From Bacillus_CJ salitolerans (GTDB lineage Bacteria > Bacillota > Bacilli > Bacillales > SA4), in assembly GCF_042680805.1 (NCBI RefSeq), contig NZ_JBHUEM010000054.1, forward strand, positions 124,001-188,000: 64,000 bases of DNA, written 5' to 3'. Of the stretch, positions 25,669 to 35,300 are shown in pieces. A program made the translations under genes and the position numbers. The notes below the pieces were generated by a model. The model saw only the letters and a program-made list of their open reading frames with translations, was not told the DNA's origin and ran no database searches. Every line of letters starts with the position of its first letter. The first letter of the stretch is position 1.

Positions 25669-26481
25669 ATGAAAAAGTTTGATGCTCTTACACCATTTGG
25701 AATGATTTTAGGTATTATAATGATTGGTCTTGGTATTTTTTCAAACAAAGGTTTCGAAGGAGTTACATCATTTTTTGATATACCTTCGTTGTTCATCGTA
25801 TTAGGAGGTGTAACTGCTGGAATCTTAATTTCATTCAACAATCAAGAAGTGAAGAAAATTTTTATTGTAATGCGAGAGTCATTTCGGAAGGATAACTATG
25901 ATTTACCTAAACTAGTCAAAATGATTGTAAGGTTTTCTGAACGAGCTCGTAAGGAGGGGCTGCTCTCATTAGAGGATGAAATTATCGATATAGAGGATCC
26001 ATTTGTCCGAAAAGGTGTATTATTAGCAGTCGATGGTATGGATGGAGAGCAAATAGAAGAGATTCTAAGTAGTGAAATACAAGCTATGGAGGAACGTCAT
26101 CGCAAAGGAAGAGTGTTGCTTGAAAAAGCGGGCGAATATGCTCCATCTTGGGGAATGATTGGGACTTTAATCGGTTTAGTTCTTATGTTAAATGGACTAA
26201 ATGACCCATCTACACTTGGGCCAAACATGGCGATTGCCCTCATGACCACCTTATATGGAACACTATTAGCAAATTTAGTCTTTTTGCCAATGGCTGCAAA
26301 ACTTGCTATGAAAACTGAACAAGAAGTGTTTGTAAGACAGGTGATTATTCAAGGAATCATGGGTATTCAATCAGGAGAGAATCCTAGATTACTAAGAGAA
26401 AAACTAGCTTCGTATCTAACTAGAGATGCACAGGTTGAATCAGAAGAAGAAACCGAAGACGAATGGGAAAAGGTATCATGA
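25669..26481 (+). CDS. motP: MotP, sodium-driven flagellar stator subunit
   Basis: 270-residue MotA/ExbB-type membrane protein, partner of MotS in the Na+-coupled flagellar stator. Four hydrophobic segments: about 10-26, 34-54, 150-170 and 182-205. Between segments 2 and 3 is the cytoplasmic loop carrying the charged residues that contact FliG (NDYDLPKLVKMIVRFSERAR). PSWGMIGTLIGLVLML is the typical third segment. The stop overlaps motS in ATGA. ccpA upstream has its own terminator, although in B. subtilis these genes are co-transcribed with ccpA. Confidence 0.93.
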   Translation: MKKFDALTPFGMILGIIMIGLGIFSNKGFEGVTSFFDIPSLFIVLGGVTAGILISFNNQEVKKIFIVMRESFRKDNYDLPKLVKMIVRFSERARKEGLLSLEDEIIDIEDPFVRKGVLLAVDGMDGEQIEEILSSEIQAMEERHRKGRVLLEKAGEYAPSWGMIGTLIGLVLMLNGLNDPSTLGPNMAIALMTTLYGTLLANLVFLPMAAKLAMKTEQEVFVRQVIIQGIMGIQSGENPRLLREKLASYLTRDAQVESEEETEDEWEKVS

Positions 26482-27227
26482 TAAATCGAAGAAGAACGCC
26501 AATAATGAAAGATAAAGGTGCACCTAAATGGATGGTTACCTACTCTGATATGGTTACGCTCTTATTAGTATTTTTTATCTTACTCTTTTCAATATCACAG
26601 GTGGACGTAGTAAAATTCCAAACAATTATTAAATCCTTTCAGGATCGGACTATTTTCGACTCGCAGCCTTCTATAAAACAAAATGATTTTCCTGTTGAAG
26701 GCACAGAGGATATTGAAGCAGCTTCAGCTGAGGACATCCAAGATAATCAAAATAAATTAGATCAGCTCATGGAAGAAATTTCACACTATATTAGTGAAAA
26801 TGGATTAGAAAATGAATTAACCGCCAATCGTAATGATCGAGGGGTTGTCCTTGTACTGCCAGAACAAGTCTTGTTCAATAGTGGTGAAGCGGATATATTA
26901 AGAACTGCTATTCCAATATTAGATAAGGTTGGAGAGCTCCTTAACAGCATTCCAAATCTAGTAAAAGTAGAAGGACATACAGATAACAGGCCAATTGGAA
27001 CGTACCGGTATCCGTCAAATTGGGAGCTTTCAAGTGCTAGAGCTAGCGTGGTTATTAGGCATTTCATTGATAAATCAGGTCTGCCTTCCACCAGGTTTAT
27101 GGCTATCGGGTATAGTGATACGAGACCATTAGTTCCAAACACTAGTGAAGAAAACCTACAGCAAAATCGGCGAGTAGAAATTATCATTTCAGACCCAACC
27201 TATCAGGATCCTAGTTTAGCTAATTAA
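26478..27227 (+). CDS. motS: MotS, sodium-driven flagellar stator subunit
   Basis: 249-residue MotB-type protein. A single membrane segment, YSDMVTLLLVFFILLFS (about 24-40), carries the ion-binding Asp, followed by a periplasmic linker and an OmpA-like peptidoglycan-binding domain with VEGHTDNRPIGT (about 165) and NRRVEI. An earlier in-frame ATG (26463) has no ribosome site; ATG 26478 overlaps the motP stop by four bases and follows AAAAGG, indicating translational coupling. Confidence 0.92.
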   Translation: MINRRRTPIMKDKGAPKWMVTYSDMVTLLLVFFILLFSISQVDVVKFQTIIKSFQDRTIFDSQPSIKQNDFPVEGTEDIEAASAEDIQDNQNKLDQLMEEISHYISENGLENELTANRNDRGVVLVLPEQVLFNSGEADILRTAIPILDKVGELLNSIPNLVKVEGHTDNRPIGTYRYPSNWELSSARASVVIRHFIDKSGLPSTRFMAIGYSDTRPLVPNTSEENLQQNRRVEIIISDPTYQDPSLAN

Positions 27228-27281
27228 TATAGTTGTGTATGACTATACCTAGAAATACTTACATTCCTGAGCTTCCTTTAG

Positions 27282-27310
27282 AGCGATTCTTTTATAGAAT
27301 CGCTTTTTAG
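27282..27310 (+). terminator. Intrinsic terminator of motPS
   Basis: AGCGATTCT / AGAATCGCT, 5-nt loop, then TTTT. Confidence 0.85.
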
Positions 27311-27313
27311 TTT

Positions 27314-27347
27314 ATCCCACTCTAACGGGCGCTAAGACTCCCACTAC
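27314..27347. repeat. Family-2 repeat fragment (left end only)
   Basis: CTAACGGGCGCTAAGACTCC followed by CAC matches the left end of the family-2 element at 52855 (CAACTGGCGCTAAAACCCCC). The partner arm is absent. Confidence 0.45.
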
Positions 27348-27577
27348 TTGTAGAAGGGCAAATTGGATTTGGTACGATGATGCAAGATATAATAGCTGGT
27401 AAATATGGAGGAGAAAGAATTAAGGTATCCCGTTTCTTGAAAGCCCAAGACATACATGGATTTTGTGGTTTTTGGATGAGGGTTGATAGTAGCCATGGGG
27501 ACGTTCTGCAATTTGATAACATGTCAGATCGACCTATAACTGAAAGAGTGAATGGGAATCATTATTACATTGATTAG
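27345..27577 (+). pseudogene. Fragment of a conserved Bacillus beta-sandwich protein
   Basis: Open run reading LVEGQIGFGTMMQDI, then KYGGERIKVSRFLKAQDIHG and FWMRVDSSHGDVLQFDNMSD. This resembles an internal part of a jelly-roll-like domain I recall from other Bacillus proteins (pattern GFGTLMQ..., GLWMRVDG..., LAFDNMQ.RPI). No start with a ribosome site precedes it, and the C-terminal half of the domain is missing after NHYYID. It directly follows the family-2 fragment, so it may be cargo or debris of that event. Confidence 0.5.
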
Positions 27578-27595
27578 AAATAGTCTATAAGCTAC

Positions 27596-27627
27596 GAATC
27601 CCACCTTACGACAGCAAGGTGGGATTC
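27596..27627. terminator. Inverted repeat downstream of acuC
   Basis: GAATCCCACCTT / AAGGTGGGATTC, 8-nt loop, 13 bases past the acuC stop. The T-tract is weak on both strands. Confidence 0.55.
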
Positions 27628-27639
27628 ATAGAATCAATG

Positions 27640-28806
27640 TTAACAAGCATTACTAGATCGAATTGGTATTAATGCCTTTTGAACGGTAATAGAGTTTTTT
27701 TCATTAATCTCTTTTCTTCGAGGAATCGGCTCCATTAATTGAGAATCATCAAACCACGTTGTTGGCAAAGGGGTTTTCGTTTTCTTTTGCCAGTTTTGAA
27801 TCCATTCGAGTGGAAGGGGATTTTGATAAATGGCTGATTTTTCAGTCATTTCAGTCCATACCATTCCCCATGCTCGGGGAACAACCCTCCAAATATCATA
27901 TCCTCCACCACCAACTGCAATCCATTTTCCCATACAATATTTATGTGCAATTTTGTGAGCAAGACGGGGAATTGCCTCATAGATTTTCATACTACAGGAA
28001 AGGTGTGTAAGCGGGTCAAGATGGTGGGCATCGGCACCGTTCTGTGTAATAATGATATCTGGTTTGAAAAAATCAGCAATTTCATTTAATGCAGTTTCAT
28101 AGGCTTCTATGAACGATTCATCCTCGGTAAACGCATCTAATGGGATATTAAAAGAATAGCCATATCCCTCACCATATCCTCTTTCATAAACATTTCCTGT
28201 TCCCGGAAATAAGTATCTACCTGTTTCGTGTATAGAGAACGTGCATACTTTAGGGTCATCGTAAAAGGCGAATTGAACACCATCTCCGTGGTGAGCATCG
28301 GTATCCACATAGAGTATTTTCAAATTATATTTATGTTGAATGTATTTTATTGCCACTGCAGTATCATTGTAAATACAAAATCCTGATGCTTTCCCTCTAA
28401 ACCCATGATGAAGTCCACCACCTAAATGAAGTGCATGAGTTGTTTTTCCTTCTAATACATAATCAACAGCCGTTAAGGTTCCACCTACTAACAGGCTGCT
28501 AGCTTCGTGCATATTGGGGAAGATGGGTGTGTCCTCTGTTCCAATTCCATAACTTGCTGCTTGGTCTTCTGACAATTTGCCTTTACTAGCATCTTTTACA
28601 GCCTGAATATAGTCTCTATCATGAAATAATGCTAGTTCTTCATCTGTCGCCATCCTAGGCTTAATAATGGATGTATGCTGCAAAAGGTTACTTTGTAATA
28701 GAAGGTCTTTCGTAAGCGTAACTCGTACCTGATTAAATGGATGATGCTCATTAAATCTATAATTTTCAATTTTATCTGAGTAAATGAACACGGACTGATC
28801 ACTCAT
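27640..28806 (-). CDS. acuC: AcuC, histone-deacetylase-family protein deacetylase
   Basis: Zinc amidohydrolase that deacetylates (re-activates) acetyl-CoA synthetase. It has 388 residues. Seen: LGGGLHHGFRGKASGFCIYN, the metal site DTDAHHGDGVQF (about 165), SIHETGRYLFPGTG, QNGADAHHLDPL with the second metal Asp, and GGGGYDIWRVVPRAW. The true start is ATG 28806 (MSDQSVFIY), 6 bases after AGGAG; it overlaps the acuB stop by 8 bases. The ORF upstream of 28806 is acuB sequence in another frame. Last gene of acuABC. Confidence 0.94.
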   Translation of the reverse strand: MSDQSVFIYSDKIENYRFNEHHPFNQVRVTLTKDLLLQSNLLQHTSIIKPRMATDEELALFHDRDYIQAVKDASKGKLSEDQAASYGIGTEDTPIFPNMHEASSLLVGGTLTAVDYVLEGKTTHALHLGGGLHHGFRGKASGFCIYNDTAVAIKYIQHKYNLKILYVDTDAHHGDGVQFAFYDDPKVCTFSIHETGRYLFPGTGNVYERGYGEGYGYSFNIPLDAFTEDESFIEAYETALNEIADFFKPDIIITQNGADAHHLDPLTHLSCSMKIYEAIPRLAHKIAHKYCMGKWIAVGGGGYDIWRVVPRAWGMVWTEMTEKSAIYQNPLPLEWIQNWQKKTKTPLPTTWFDDSQLMEPIPRRKEINEKNSITVQKALIPIRSSNAC

Positions 28807-29428
28807 AGGTGACTCCTGGAATTCTTGGCCACAAAACATTGTACCCTTTAGTTTTTAAATCTTGTATTAATAGAAGCGGATTCATGGTTTGTACACGAAA
28901 CACTAGAACCTTGTTAGCTTCATTTTTATCAGGATAGACTAGGACACTTAAAATATTTACCTTACGTTCCTTGATTATAGAAGCTACTTCAGATAGCATG
29001 CCTGCTTTGTTTTGAACACATATCTCGATTTGAGATCCTGGTTGATGCGCACCAGTAAGCTGTACGAAGGTATGAAGCATGTCTGTTTCAGTGATAATTC
29101 CTATTAACTTTCCACCTTCTACAATTGGAAGACAGCCAATTTTATGTTCATAAAAAATGGCAGAAACTTCTTCAACAAAATCAAGAGGATGTCCAGTGAT
29201 GACATCTCGATTCATCACTTCGCTTACTTTTGTTTCCATTTCTTTTGGAATGAGGTGTTGATGCTTCAGTAAATCCGTTCTTGTCACAAGACCAATTACA
29301 TTCATCTCGTCGTCGATTACGGGAAGATGACGTATTCCTTTCTCAAACATGAGACTTTTTGCGATTATAACGGTATCTTCTTGATTAAGTGTGATAACCT
29401 TTTTTTTCATAATTTCTTCAATAATCAT
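28799..29428 (-). CDS. acuB: AcuB, CBS-ACT domain protein
   Basis: 209-residue regulator-like protein with two CBS domains (about 1-60, MIIEEIMKKKVITLNQEDTV, and 68-130, VSEVMNRDVITGHPLDF) and a C-terminal ACT domain (about 138-200, QIEICVQNKAGMLSEVASII). It likely senses an adenine nucleotide or a small metabolite and modulates the acetyl-CoA synthetase modification cycle; the exact role is unknown. ATG 29428 follows GAGGAG. Confidence 0.93.
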   Translation of the reverse strand: MIIEEIMKKKVITLNQEDTVIIAKSLMFEKGIRHLPVIDDEMNVIGLVTRTDLLKHQHLIPKEMETKVSEVMNRDVITGHPLDFVEEVSAIFYEHKIGCLPIVEGGKLIGIITETDMLHTFVQLTGAHQPGSQIEICVQNKAGMLSEVASIIKERKVNILSVLVYPDKNEANKVLVFRVQTMNPLLLIQDLKTKGYNVLWPRIPGVTYE

Positions 29429-29447
29429 GAACTCATCAACTCCTCTG

Positions 29448-30080
29448 CTAGTACATGAATCTATGTTTAAAACGCAATCGATCGAACTGTTGTATTGAAT
29501 CTGTACTCACTCGTTTTCCGATTTTCGCCATTAAACAATTAGCAGGATGAGAACTTATTTCTGGTTCATCGGTCGCAAACCAAACAAGACCGCCGGCATT
29601 CATCATTTTCTCCATGACTTTTCTATATTCCCACACATTCAAGCCAGTACCTTTCAAATCCCAGTGCCAATAATATTCAGTTGTAATGATGATATAATCC
29701 TCCATAGCATCATCCATCATGGAAACCTTTAATAGATTCTTTCCTACTGCCATTCCGCGATACTTTGGAATGACTTCAATGGCCCCAAGTTCAATTAGAT
29801 CCTCCATACTTCCTTCAGACCATCTTTCAAGTGGATCCGGGTATAAATATGTAACATAGCCAACGATCGTATGACGATCTCTTGCAATAATGATTCGACC
29901 TTCAGGTAATTTGGCTATTTCAACAAGTGCTTTATGCTGTTGTTCTGGTGCTCTGAATGACACTAAATCCTTATGAAATTCGTATGTTGCTAATTTTTCA
30001 GACGGGATTGGTCCTTCTATAATTAAGCTACCATGTTGTGTCTTTAATTCCATCGCATTGTAAGTTTTGTTATGAAGCAT
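29448..30080 (-). CDS. acuA: AcuA, acetyltransferase acting on acetyl-CoA synthetase
   Basis: GNAT-family protein N-acetyltransferase (210 residues). In B. subtilis it acetylates the catalytic lysine of AcsA and switches it off. Seen: EGRIIIARDRHTIVGYVTYL, ELGAIEVIPKYRGMAVGKNL (acetyl-CoA-binding turn R/Q-x-x-G-x-G/A), and TTEYYWHWDLKGTGL. First gene of acuABC, divergent from acsA, with a cre site between. Confidence 0.93.
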   Translation of the reverse strand: MLHNKTYNAMELKTQHGSLIIEGPIPSEKLATYEFHKDLVSFRAPEQQHKALVEIAKLPEGRIIIARDRHTIVGYVTYLYPDPLERWSEGSMEDLIELGAIEVIPKYRGMAVGKNLLKVSMMDDAMEDYIIITTEYYWHWDLKGTGLNVWEYRKVMEKMMNAGGLVWFATDEPEISSHPANCLMAKIGKRVSTDSIQQFDRLRFKHRFMY

Positions 30081-30111
30081 TACATCACCGCCAAATATAG
30101 TTTACAACTCT

Positions 30112-30140
30112 ATTATACATGAATTTTTAGGAAATAAAGC
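30112..30140 (-). promoter_or_regulatory. Possible promoter of acuABC
   Basis: On the minus strand TATAAT (30117-30112) with a 17-base spacer to a weak -35 GCTTTA (30140-30135). This -35 lies within the cre site, which would fit direct CcpA repression. Confidence 0.4.
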
Positions 30141-30147
30141 GTTTTCA
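30134..30147. promoter_or_regulatory. cre site (CcpA operator) between acuA and acsA
   Basis: Reads TGAAAACGCTTTAT on the minus strand, 13 of 14 against the consensus TGWAARCGYTWNCW. It covers the acuABC -35 and lies about 80 bases upstream of the predicted acsA start point. Both operons are CcpA-repressed in B. subtilis. Confidence 0.8.
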
Positions 30148-30184
30148 ATTGTCAAAACGATTAAAACATTTAGTTTTTTAAAAA

Positions 30185-30213
30185 TTGAGAAAAATAACTA
30201 TCTATACTATAAT
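30185..30213 (+). promoter_or_regulatory. Sigma-A promoter of acsA
   Basis: TTGAGA (30185-30190), 17-base spacer, TATAAT (30208-30213), about 38 bases before the acsA start. Confidence 0.75.
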
Positions 30214-30250
30214 AGAATTGTAGAATCATACATAAAAGGGGGATAATGTA

Positions 30251-31969
30251 ATGCAATTGGAGGCGCTTCCTGTTATTACGGGTGATTTTAACTTGAAGAA
30301 CTATGACGAAATGTCAAAGCAGTTTGATTGGACTGAAGTGGAAAAAAACTTTAGCTGGCACTCAAATGGACGTGTAAACATTGCGTACGAGGCAATTGAC
30401 AAGCATGTATTAACGGCTAGAAAAAATAAGGTTGCCCTATACTACAAAGACTCCTCAAGAGATGAAAAATATACATTTAAAGAAATGATGGAGCAATCCA
30501 ATAAGGCAGGAAATGTCCTTAAGCAAGTTGCAGATGTGGAAAAAGGGGACAGAGTCTTTGTTTTTATGCCACGTTCCCCAGAATTATATTTCACAGTATT
30601 AGGAGCGATTAAACTAGGAGCTATTGTTGGTCCTTTGTTTGAAGCTTTTATGGAAGGTGCGGTAAGAGATCGATTATTAGATAGTGAGGCAAAGGTACTC
30701 GTTACAACACCCCAGCTGCTTGAACGTGTTCCATTAAAAGATTTACCTGCTTTGAAACATGTTGTCCTTGTGGGAGAAGATGTTCAAGAAAATGATACAA
30801 TTGTAGACTTCAATTCTCATATGAGAAATGCAAGTAAAAACCTAGAAATTGAGTGGGTATCTAGAACGGATGGACTAATATTACATTACACTTCTGGATC
30901 AACAGGGAAACCAAAAGGTGTCTTACATGTTCATAATGCTATGATTCAGCATTATCAGACAGCCAAATGGGTATTAGATTTGAAGGAAGAGGATGTTTAT
31001 TGGTGTACCGCTGATCCCGGTTGGGTAACAGGTACTGCATATGGGATTTTTGGACCATGGTTAGTAGGAGCATCAAATGTAATTGTCGGAGGACGCTTTA
31101 GTCCAGATGCTTGGTATGACACGATTGCAGAATACGGCGTCACGGTTTGGTACAGTGCACCAACAGCATTTCGTATGCTTATGGGTGCTGGGGACGAAAT
31201 TGTAAAGAAATATGACCTCCGTTCATTACGCCATATTTTAAGTGTAGGAGAGCCTTTAAACCCCGAAGTAATTCGCTGGGGTATGAAGGTATTTAATTTG
31301 CGAATCCATGACACTTGGTGGATGACTGAAACAGGTGCCCAATTAATTTGTAACTACCCATGTATGGAAATCAAACCTGGCTCTATGGGGAAACCAATTC
31401 CTGGAGTAAAGGCAGCCATAGTGGACGACAGTGGAAATGAATTACCACCTAATCGTATGGGGAACTTAGCGATAAAAAAAGGATGGCCTTCTATGATGTA
31501 TACCATCTGGAATAATCAAGAAAAATTCGATTCTTATTTTATGCCAGGTGACTGGTATGTTTCTGGAGATTCTGCCTATATGGATGAAGAAGGGTATTTC
31601 TGGTTCCAAGGTCGGGTAGATGACGTTATTATGACCTCTGGTGAACGGGTGGGACCTTTTGAGGTTGAGAGTAAACTAGTTGAACATCCAGCTATTGCAG
31701 AAGCAGGTGTCATCGGAAAACCGGATCCAGTCCGTGGTGAAGTGATTAAAGCGTTTGTTGCTTTAAGACAAGGGTTTGAAGCCTCTGATGAGTTGAAAGA
31801 GGAGATTCGCAATTTTGTTAAGAAAGGCCTTGCAGCGCATGCCGCTCCACGAGAAATTGAGTTTAAGGATAAGCTTCCAAAGACACGAAGCGGGAAGATA
31901 ATGAGACGTGTACTAAAAGCGTGGGAGCTTAATTTGCCAACAGGTGACTTATCAACTATGGAAGATTGA
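30251..31969 (+). CDS. acsA: Acetyl-CoA synthetase
   Basis: AMP-forming acetate:CoA ligase (572 residues) used to assimilate acetate. Seen: P-loop YTSGSTGKPKGV (about residue 215), the acetate-pocket TGTAYGIFGPWLVGA, DTWWMTETGAQ (A4 motif, about 355), YVSGDSAYMDEEGYFWFQGR (A7-A8, about 437) and PKTRSGKIMRR with the lysine that AcuA acetylates (near 550). ATG follows AAGGGGG. Divergent from acuABC, giving a local modification and reversal circuit. Confidence 0.95.
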   Translation: MQLEALPVITGDFNLKNYDEMSKQFDWTEVEKNFSWHSNGRVNIAYEAIDKHVLTARKNKVALYYKDSSRDEKYTFKEMMEQSNKAGNVLKQVADVEKGDRVFVFMPRSPELYFTVLGAIKLGAIVGPLFEAFMEGAVRDRLLDSEAKVLVTTPQLLERVPLKDLPALKHVVLVGEDVQENDTIVDFNSHMRNASKNLEIEWVSRTDGLILHYTSGSTGKPKGVLHVHNAMIQHYQTAKWVLDLKEEDVYWCTADPGWVTGTAYGIFGPWLVGASNVIVGGRFSPDAWYDTIAEYGVTVWYSAPTAFRMLMGAGDEIVKKYDLRSLRHILSVGEPLNPEVIRWGMKVFNLRIHDTWWMTETGAQLICNYPCMEIKPGSMGKPIPGVKAAIVDDSGNELPPNRMGNLAIKKGWPSMMYTIWNNQEKFDSYFMPGDWYVSGDSAYMDEEGYFWFQGRVDDVIMTSGERVGPFEVESKLVEHPAIAEAGVIGKPDPVRGEVIKAFVALRQGFEASDELKEEIRNFVKKGLAAHAAPREIEFKDKLPKTRSGKIMRRVLKAWELNLPTGDLSTMED

Positions 31970-32009
31970 TAGACTGACCACAATATATGACTAGGGTTTG
32001 TCTTTTGAT

Positions 32010-32066
32010 AAAGGTCAACAAAAACAGCCATTGATTTATTTCTAATGGCTGTTTTTGTTGACCTTT
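32010..32066 (+). terminator. Long hairpin terminator of acsA
   Basis: AAAGGTCAACAAAAACAGCC with ATT, and its exact complement, form a perfect stem of about 23 bp around an 11-nt loop. The inner part alone (AAAAACAGCCATT / AATGGCTGTTTTT) is a complete terminator. Confidence 0.85.
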
Positions 32067-32130
32067 ACTGTAGTACTTACGAATAATAGAGAGGTACTTT
32101 TTCCAATCCTATGCTTGAATTTTTCCCGAT

Positions 32131-32281
32131 CTAACTGCATTAAGACCCCCACTTCAAAACGTTAGAAGATTCAAAGTAAGAACACGATAATAGGAACAAA
32201 GATGATGCCACATCGTGCCGGACTCATTTAACAATCAGTAGAGGATGAGGAAAACCTCCACTGATTGAAGTTTCATTTTAT
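32131..32281. repeat. Family-2 repeat, degraded copy
   Basis: Parallels the 52855 copy: CTGCATTAAGACCCCCACTT with CAAAACGTTAGA, then a deletion of about 25 bases that removes the right arm of the first hairpin. It then continues GTAAGAACACGATAATAGG, GCCACATCGTGCCGG, and the second hairpin CAATCAGTAGAGG / CCTCCACTGATTG (one mismatch) ending TTTCATTTTA. It lies between convergent acsA and the PBP gene. Confidence 0.75.
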
Positions 32282-32302
32282 TAGGTGTTCAAGAGCTTCA
32301 AG

Positions 32303-35300
32303 CTAGCCAAGATTTGGCTTGTTCTTTTTTATGGAAGGAACTCCACTTTGGCGAATGGCTTCTACTGATTTACTTGGATCAGGTGAGGTATTGTTAGTTC
32401 CTCCATCATCAATTGGATCAATGATTTCATCAATAGGATCATCTGAGGAGCCATCATCATTTCCAGATTCATCATCTTCGTTTTCATCCTCGTCTCCAGG
32501 TAATTCTGGAAGCTTAGGAAGTTCAGGTAATTCTTCAATTGGCTCTTCTGTAGTCCAATCACCATAAGCTACTGTTTCAGAATTAGGCGATTCATTTCCC
32601 GCAATATCTACAGCTGTTACATAGTAGGATGATACTGACGAATCAATGGTAAAGCCATTTTCTTTATTATAGTCATTTAGTGTAATACTAGCTACTTTTT
32701 CGTATAGTTCAGTGAAATTACTTGCTCTATAGATTCGGTAGCCAATAATGTCTTTATGCGGATGTGCAGCCCAAGTCAATTTATTTCCCTTAATTACTAC
32801 TTGAGTCACTTGCGATGGCATTTGTCCGTCGTCTTCTACCGTATCCTTCGTTTCTGGAATGATAATAGAATTCCATCTTGGATCATCTTTTGGAATGAGC
32901 TGTGAAAGATCCTCTAATTTGTCTAATCCATTTGCCTCAAGGAAACTTTGCTTTAGCATAATTCCTTCTTTTGTAAACTCCTCTGGTGAGTTTTCAAGCG
33001 CCCGGTAAATTTTTTCTCCCACCATGATATACTTACCTAATTCTAAACTATCATCTTCTTCTTTAGGAACAAATTCTGCATTAAATATGTCCGTATCAAT
33101 AAGTCCTGCTTCTTTACATAGGTCTGAAGGAAGGAGTCCTGATACGGTACAATACGTTCTTCTAACAATTCCGCCTGGCATATTAAATGACTCTTCTGTT
33201 TCAATTAACTCTGGTCGAATTTCATAGGCTGCATTCATTAACTGAGCCCATAGCATTTGGTTACGTCTAGAATAAGAGTATCCTTTATAGCTTTTTTCAA
33301 GAGATTTAGGAGTATCGTACCCGAGCCATAAGCCAAAAGTTATGTTCGGATTTGATGCGACGAACCAAGCATCTTTGTAATCTTGAGATGTTCCGGTCTT
33401 ACCTGCCCATTCTGAAGAAAAATTAAGCATTCCAGGTACACCAGCAGCGGTCCCTTTTTTGATAACATCCTTCATCATATCAATCGTTAAATATGCAGTT
33501 TGTGGAGAGAACACCTCTACTTCTTCACTCTTATGTTCATAAATAAGCTCTCCATCTTTTGTCTCGATACGTTCAATTAAATAGGCATCAACAAACTTTC
33601 CACCATTTGCAAATGTTGCATAAGCATTCGTGTTTTCTTCTACAGTTACACCTTCTGTCATACCTCCTAGAGCCATGGCTGGGATATGAGCATCTACCTT
33701 TGCTAATGAGGAGAAGCCCATTTTTTCAAGGTAGGAAACAGGACGTTGATCGATAATCTTCATGTAAGTGATGGCAGCAGGGACATTATAGGACTTAGCT
33801 AATGAATGCCTAGCCGATACAAAGCCATGATAGCCTTCTCCGTAGTTTTTTGGACTCCAAATATCTGAACCCGCAGGAATCTCGATCTCTACATCTGCTA
33901 AAATCGATCCAGGGTGAGAAGCTCCTAGCTCCATTGCTGGTGCATAAACAAGTAGTGGTTTCATTGTAGAGCCATTCGGTCTTTTAGCTCTTGTTGCATG
34001 GTTCAACTGTTCAATTGAGTGATCACGCCCACCAACAAAGCTAATGATTCTACCTGTTTGATTTTCTATCATAACGGCACCGACTTGAACGGGTTCCATC
34101 ACTTTAACCGTTTCACCAGTCTCCTTGTCCTTTACTTTTTCAGGACGATCACTACCATAATATGCATATTCATTCTTGATTTGTTGCATTTTATCATAGA
34201 TATCTTTATCAATGGTCGAATAGATTCTATATCCATTTTGACGAAGATTTTTATCAGCTGTACTCATATAGCTAGCAAACAAATCATCATTATTAAGTAA
34301 ATCCTGATCTTCGTATCCATCCTTTTCTGCTAGTTGAAAGGCTAAGATTTCTTTTGCTCTCATTTCAATCTCAGAAGTTAGCCAAGGATAATTTTCTTGA
34401 GGTGATAGTTTCGGTTTTGCGAAGCTGCCAACCAAATCAAAGGCAAGAGCTTGATCGTATTGCGCTTTTGTAATCTTTTTATTTTCTAGCATTCTTGACA
34501 ATACCGTTTTCATTCGATCTAAACCTGGTGTAATATCCTCTTTTAATTCCCCTCTATTTGTAAAAGGCGTATAACGAGATGGACTCTGTGGTAAACCAGC
34601 TATAAACGCAGCTTGTGCCAAGTTTAGGTCTTTAACTTCTATTCCGAATATACCTTTAGCAGCAGTTTTTACACCTGCTATATTTCTACCAGAGCTATTT
34701 CGTCCAAAGGTAGCGACGTTTAAATAAGCTTCTAGAATTTCTTCCTTCTTAAAGAATTGTTCAAGTCGTAAAGCAAGTAAAATTTCCTTTGCTTTTCTTT
34801 CGAATGAAACTTCATTCGTTAAGATTTGGTTTTTTATTAATTGTTGAGTGAGCGTGCTACCACCAGTCTGTGTAGCAGAGTTCGTTACTTCTTGTAAAAG
34901 AGCACGCATAATCGCCTTTGGAACGACCCCTTCATGTTCATAAAAGTATTGATCTTCAGTTGAAATAAGTGCATCTATCAAATAGGGTGATATATCAGCT
35001 AACATAATTTCTTCACGGTCTAAGTCAGACCTAAGCTTCCCTAAATAGACGTTATTGGCAAAATATAATTCAGTTGTTTCTTCATAGTTGTAGATGTCTT
35101 TTTTCATGCTGTCGTAGCTTCGAATCGGTTCATCCTTAACGAGTGAGGCAAAATATCCGGCTCCAGCTCCACCTGCAAAAGAGAGACCCATTAACCCAAT
35201 GACAAGAAATACTAATAATAAATTCCAAACCACATTATAGGTTACGCGGGCACTTTTTACGGTATTTCTATGTAGAATAATATCTCGAAAGGTTTGTAGC

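Noticed and set aside
31576..32031. 151-codon minus-strand frame over the acsA end
   Set aside because: Antisense shadow of acsA extended through its terminator; no ribosome site.
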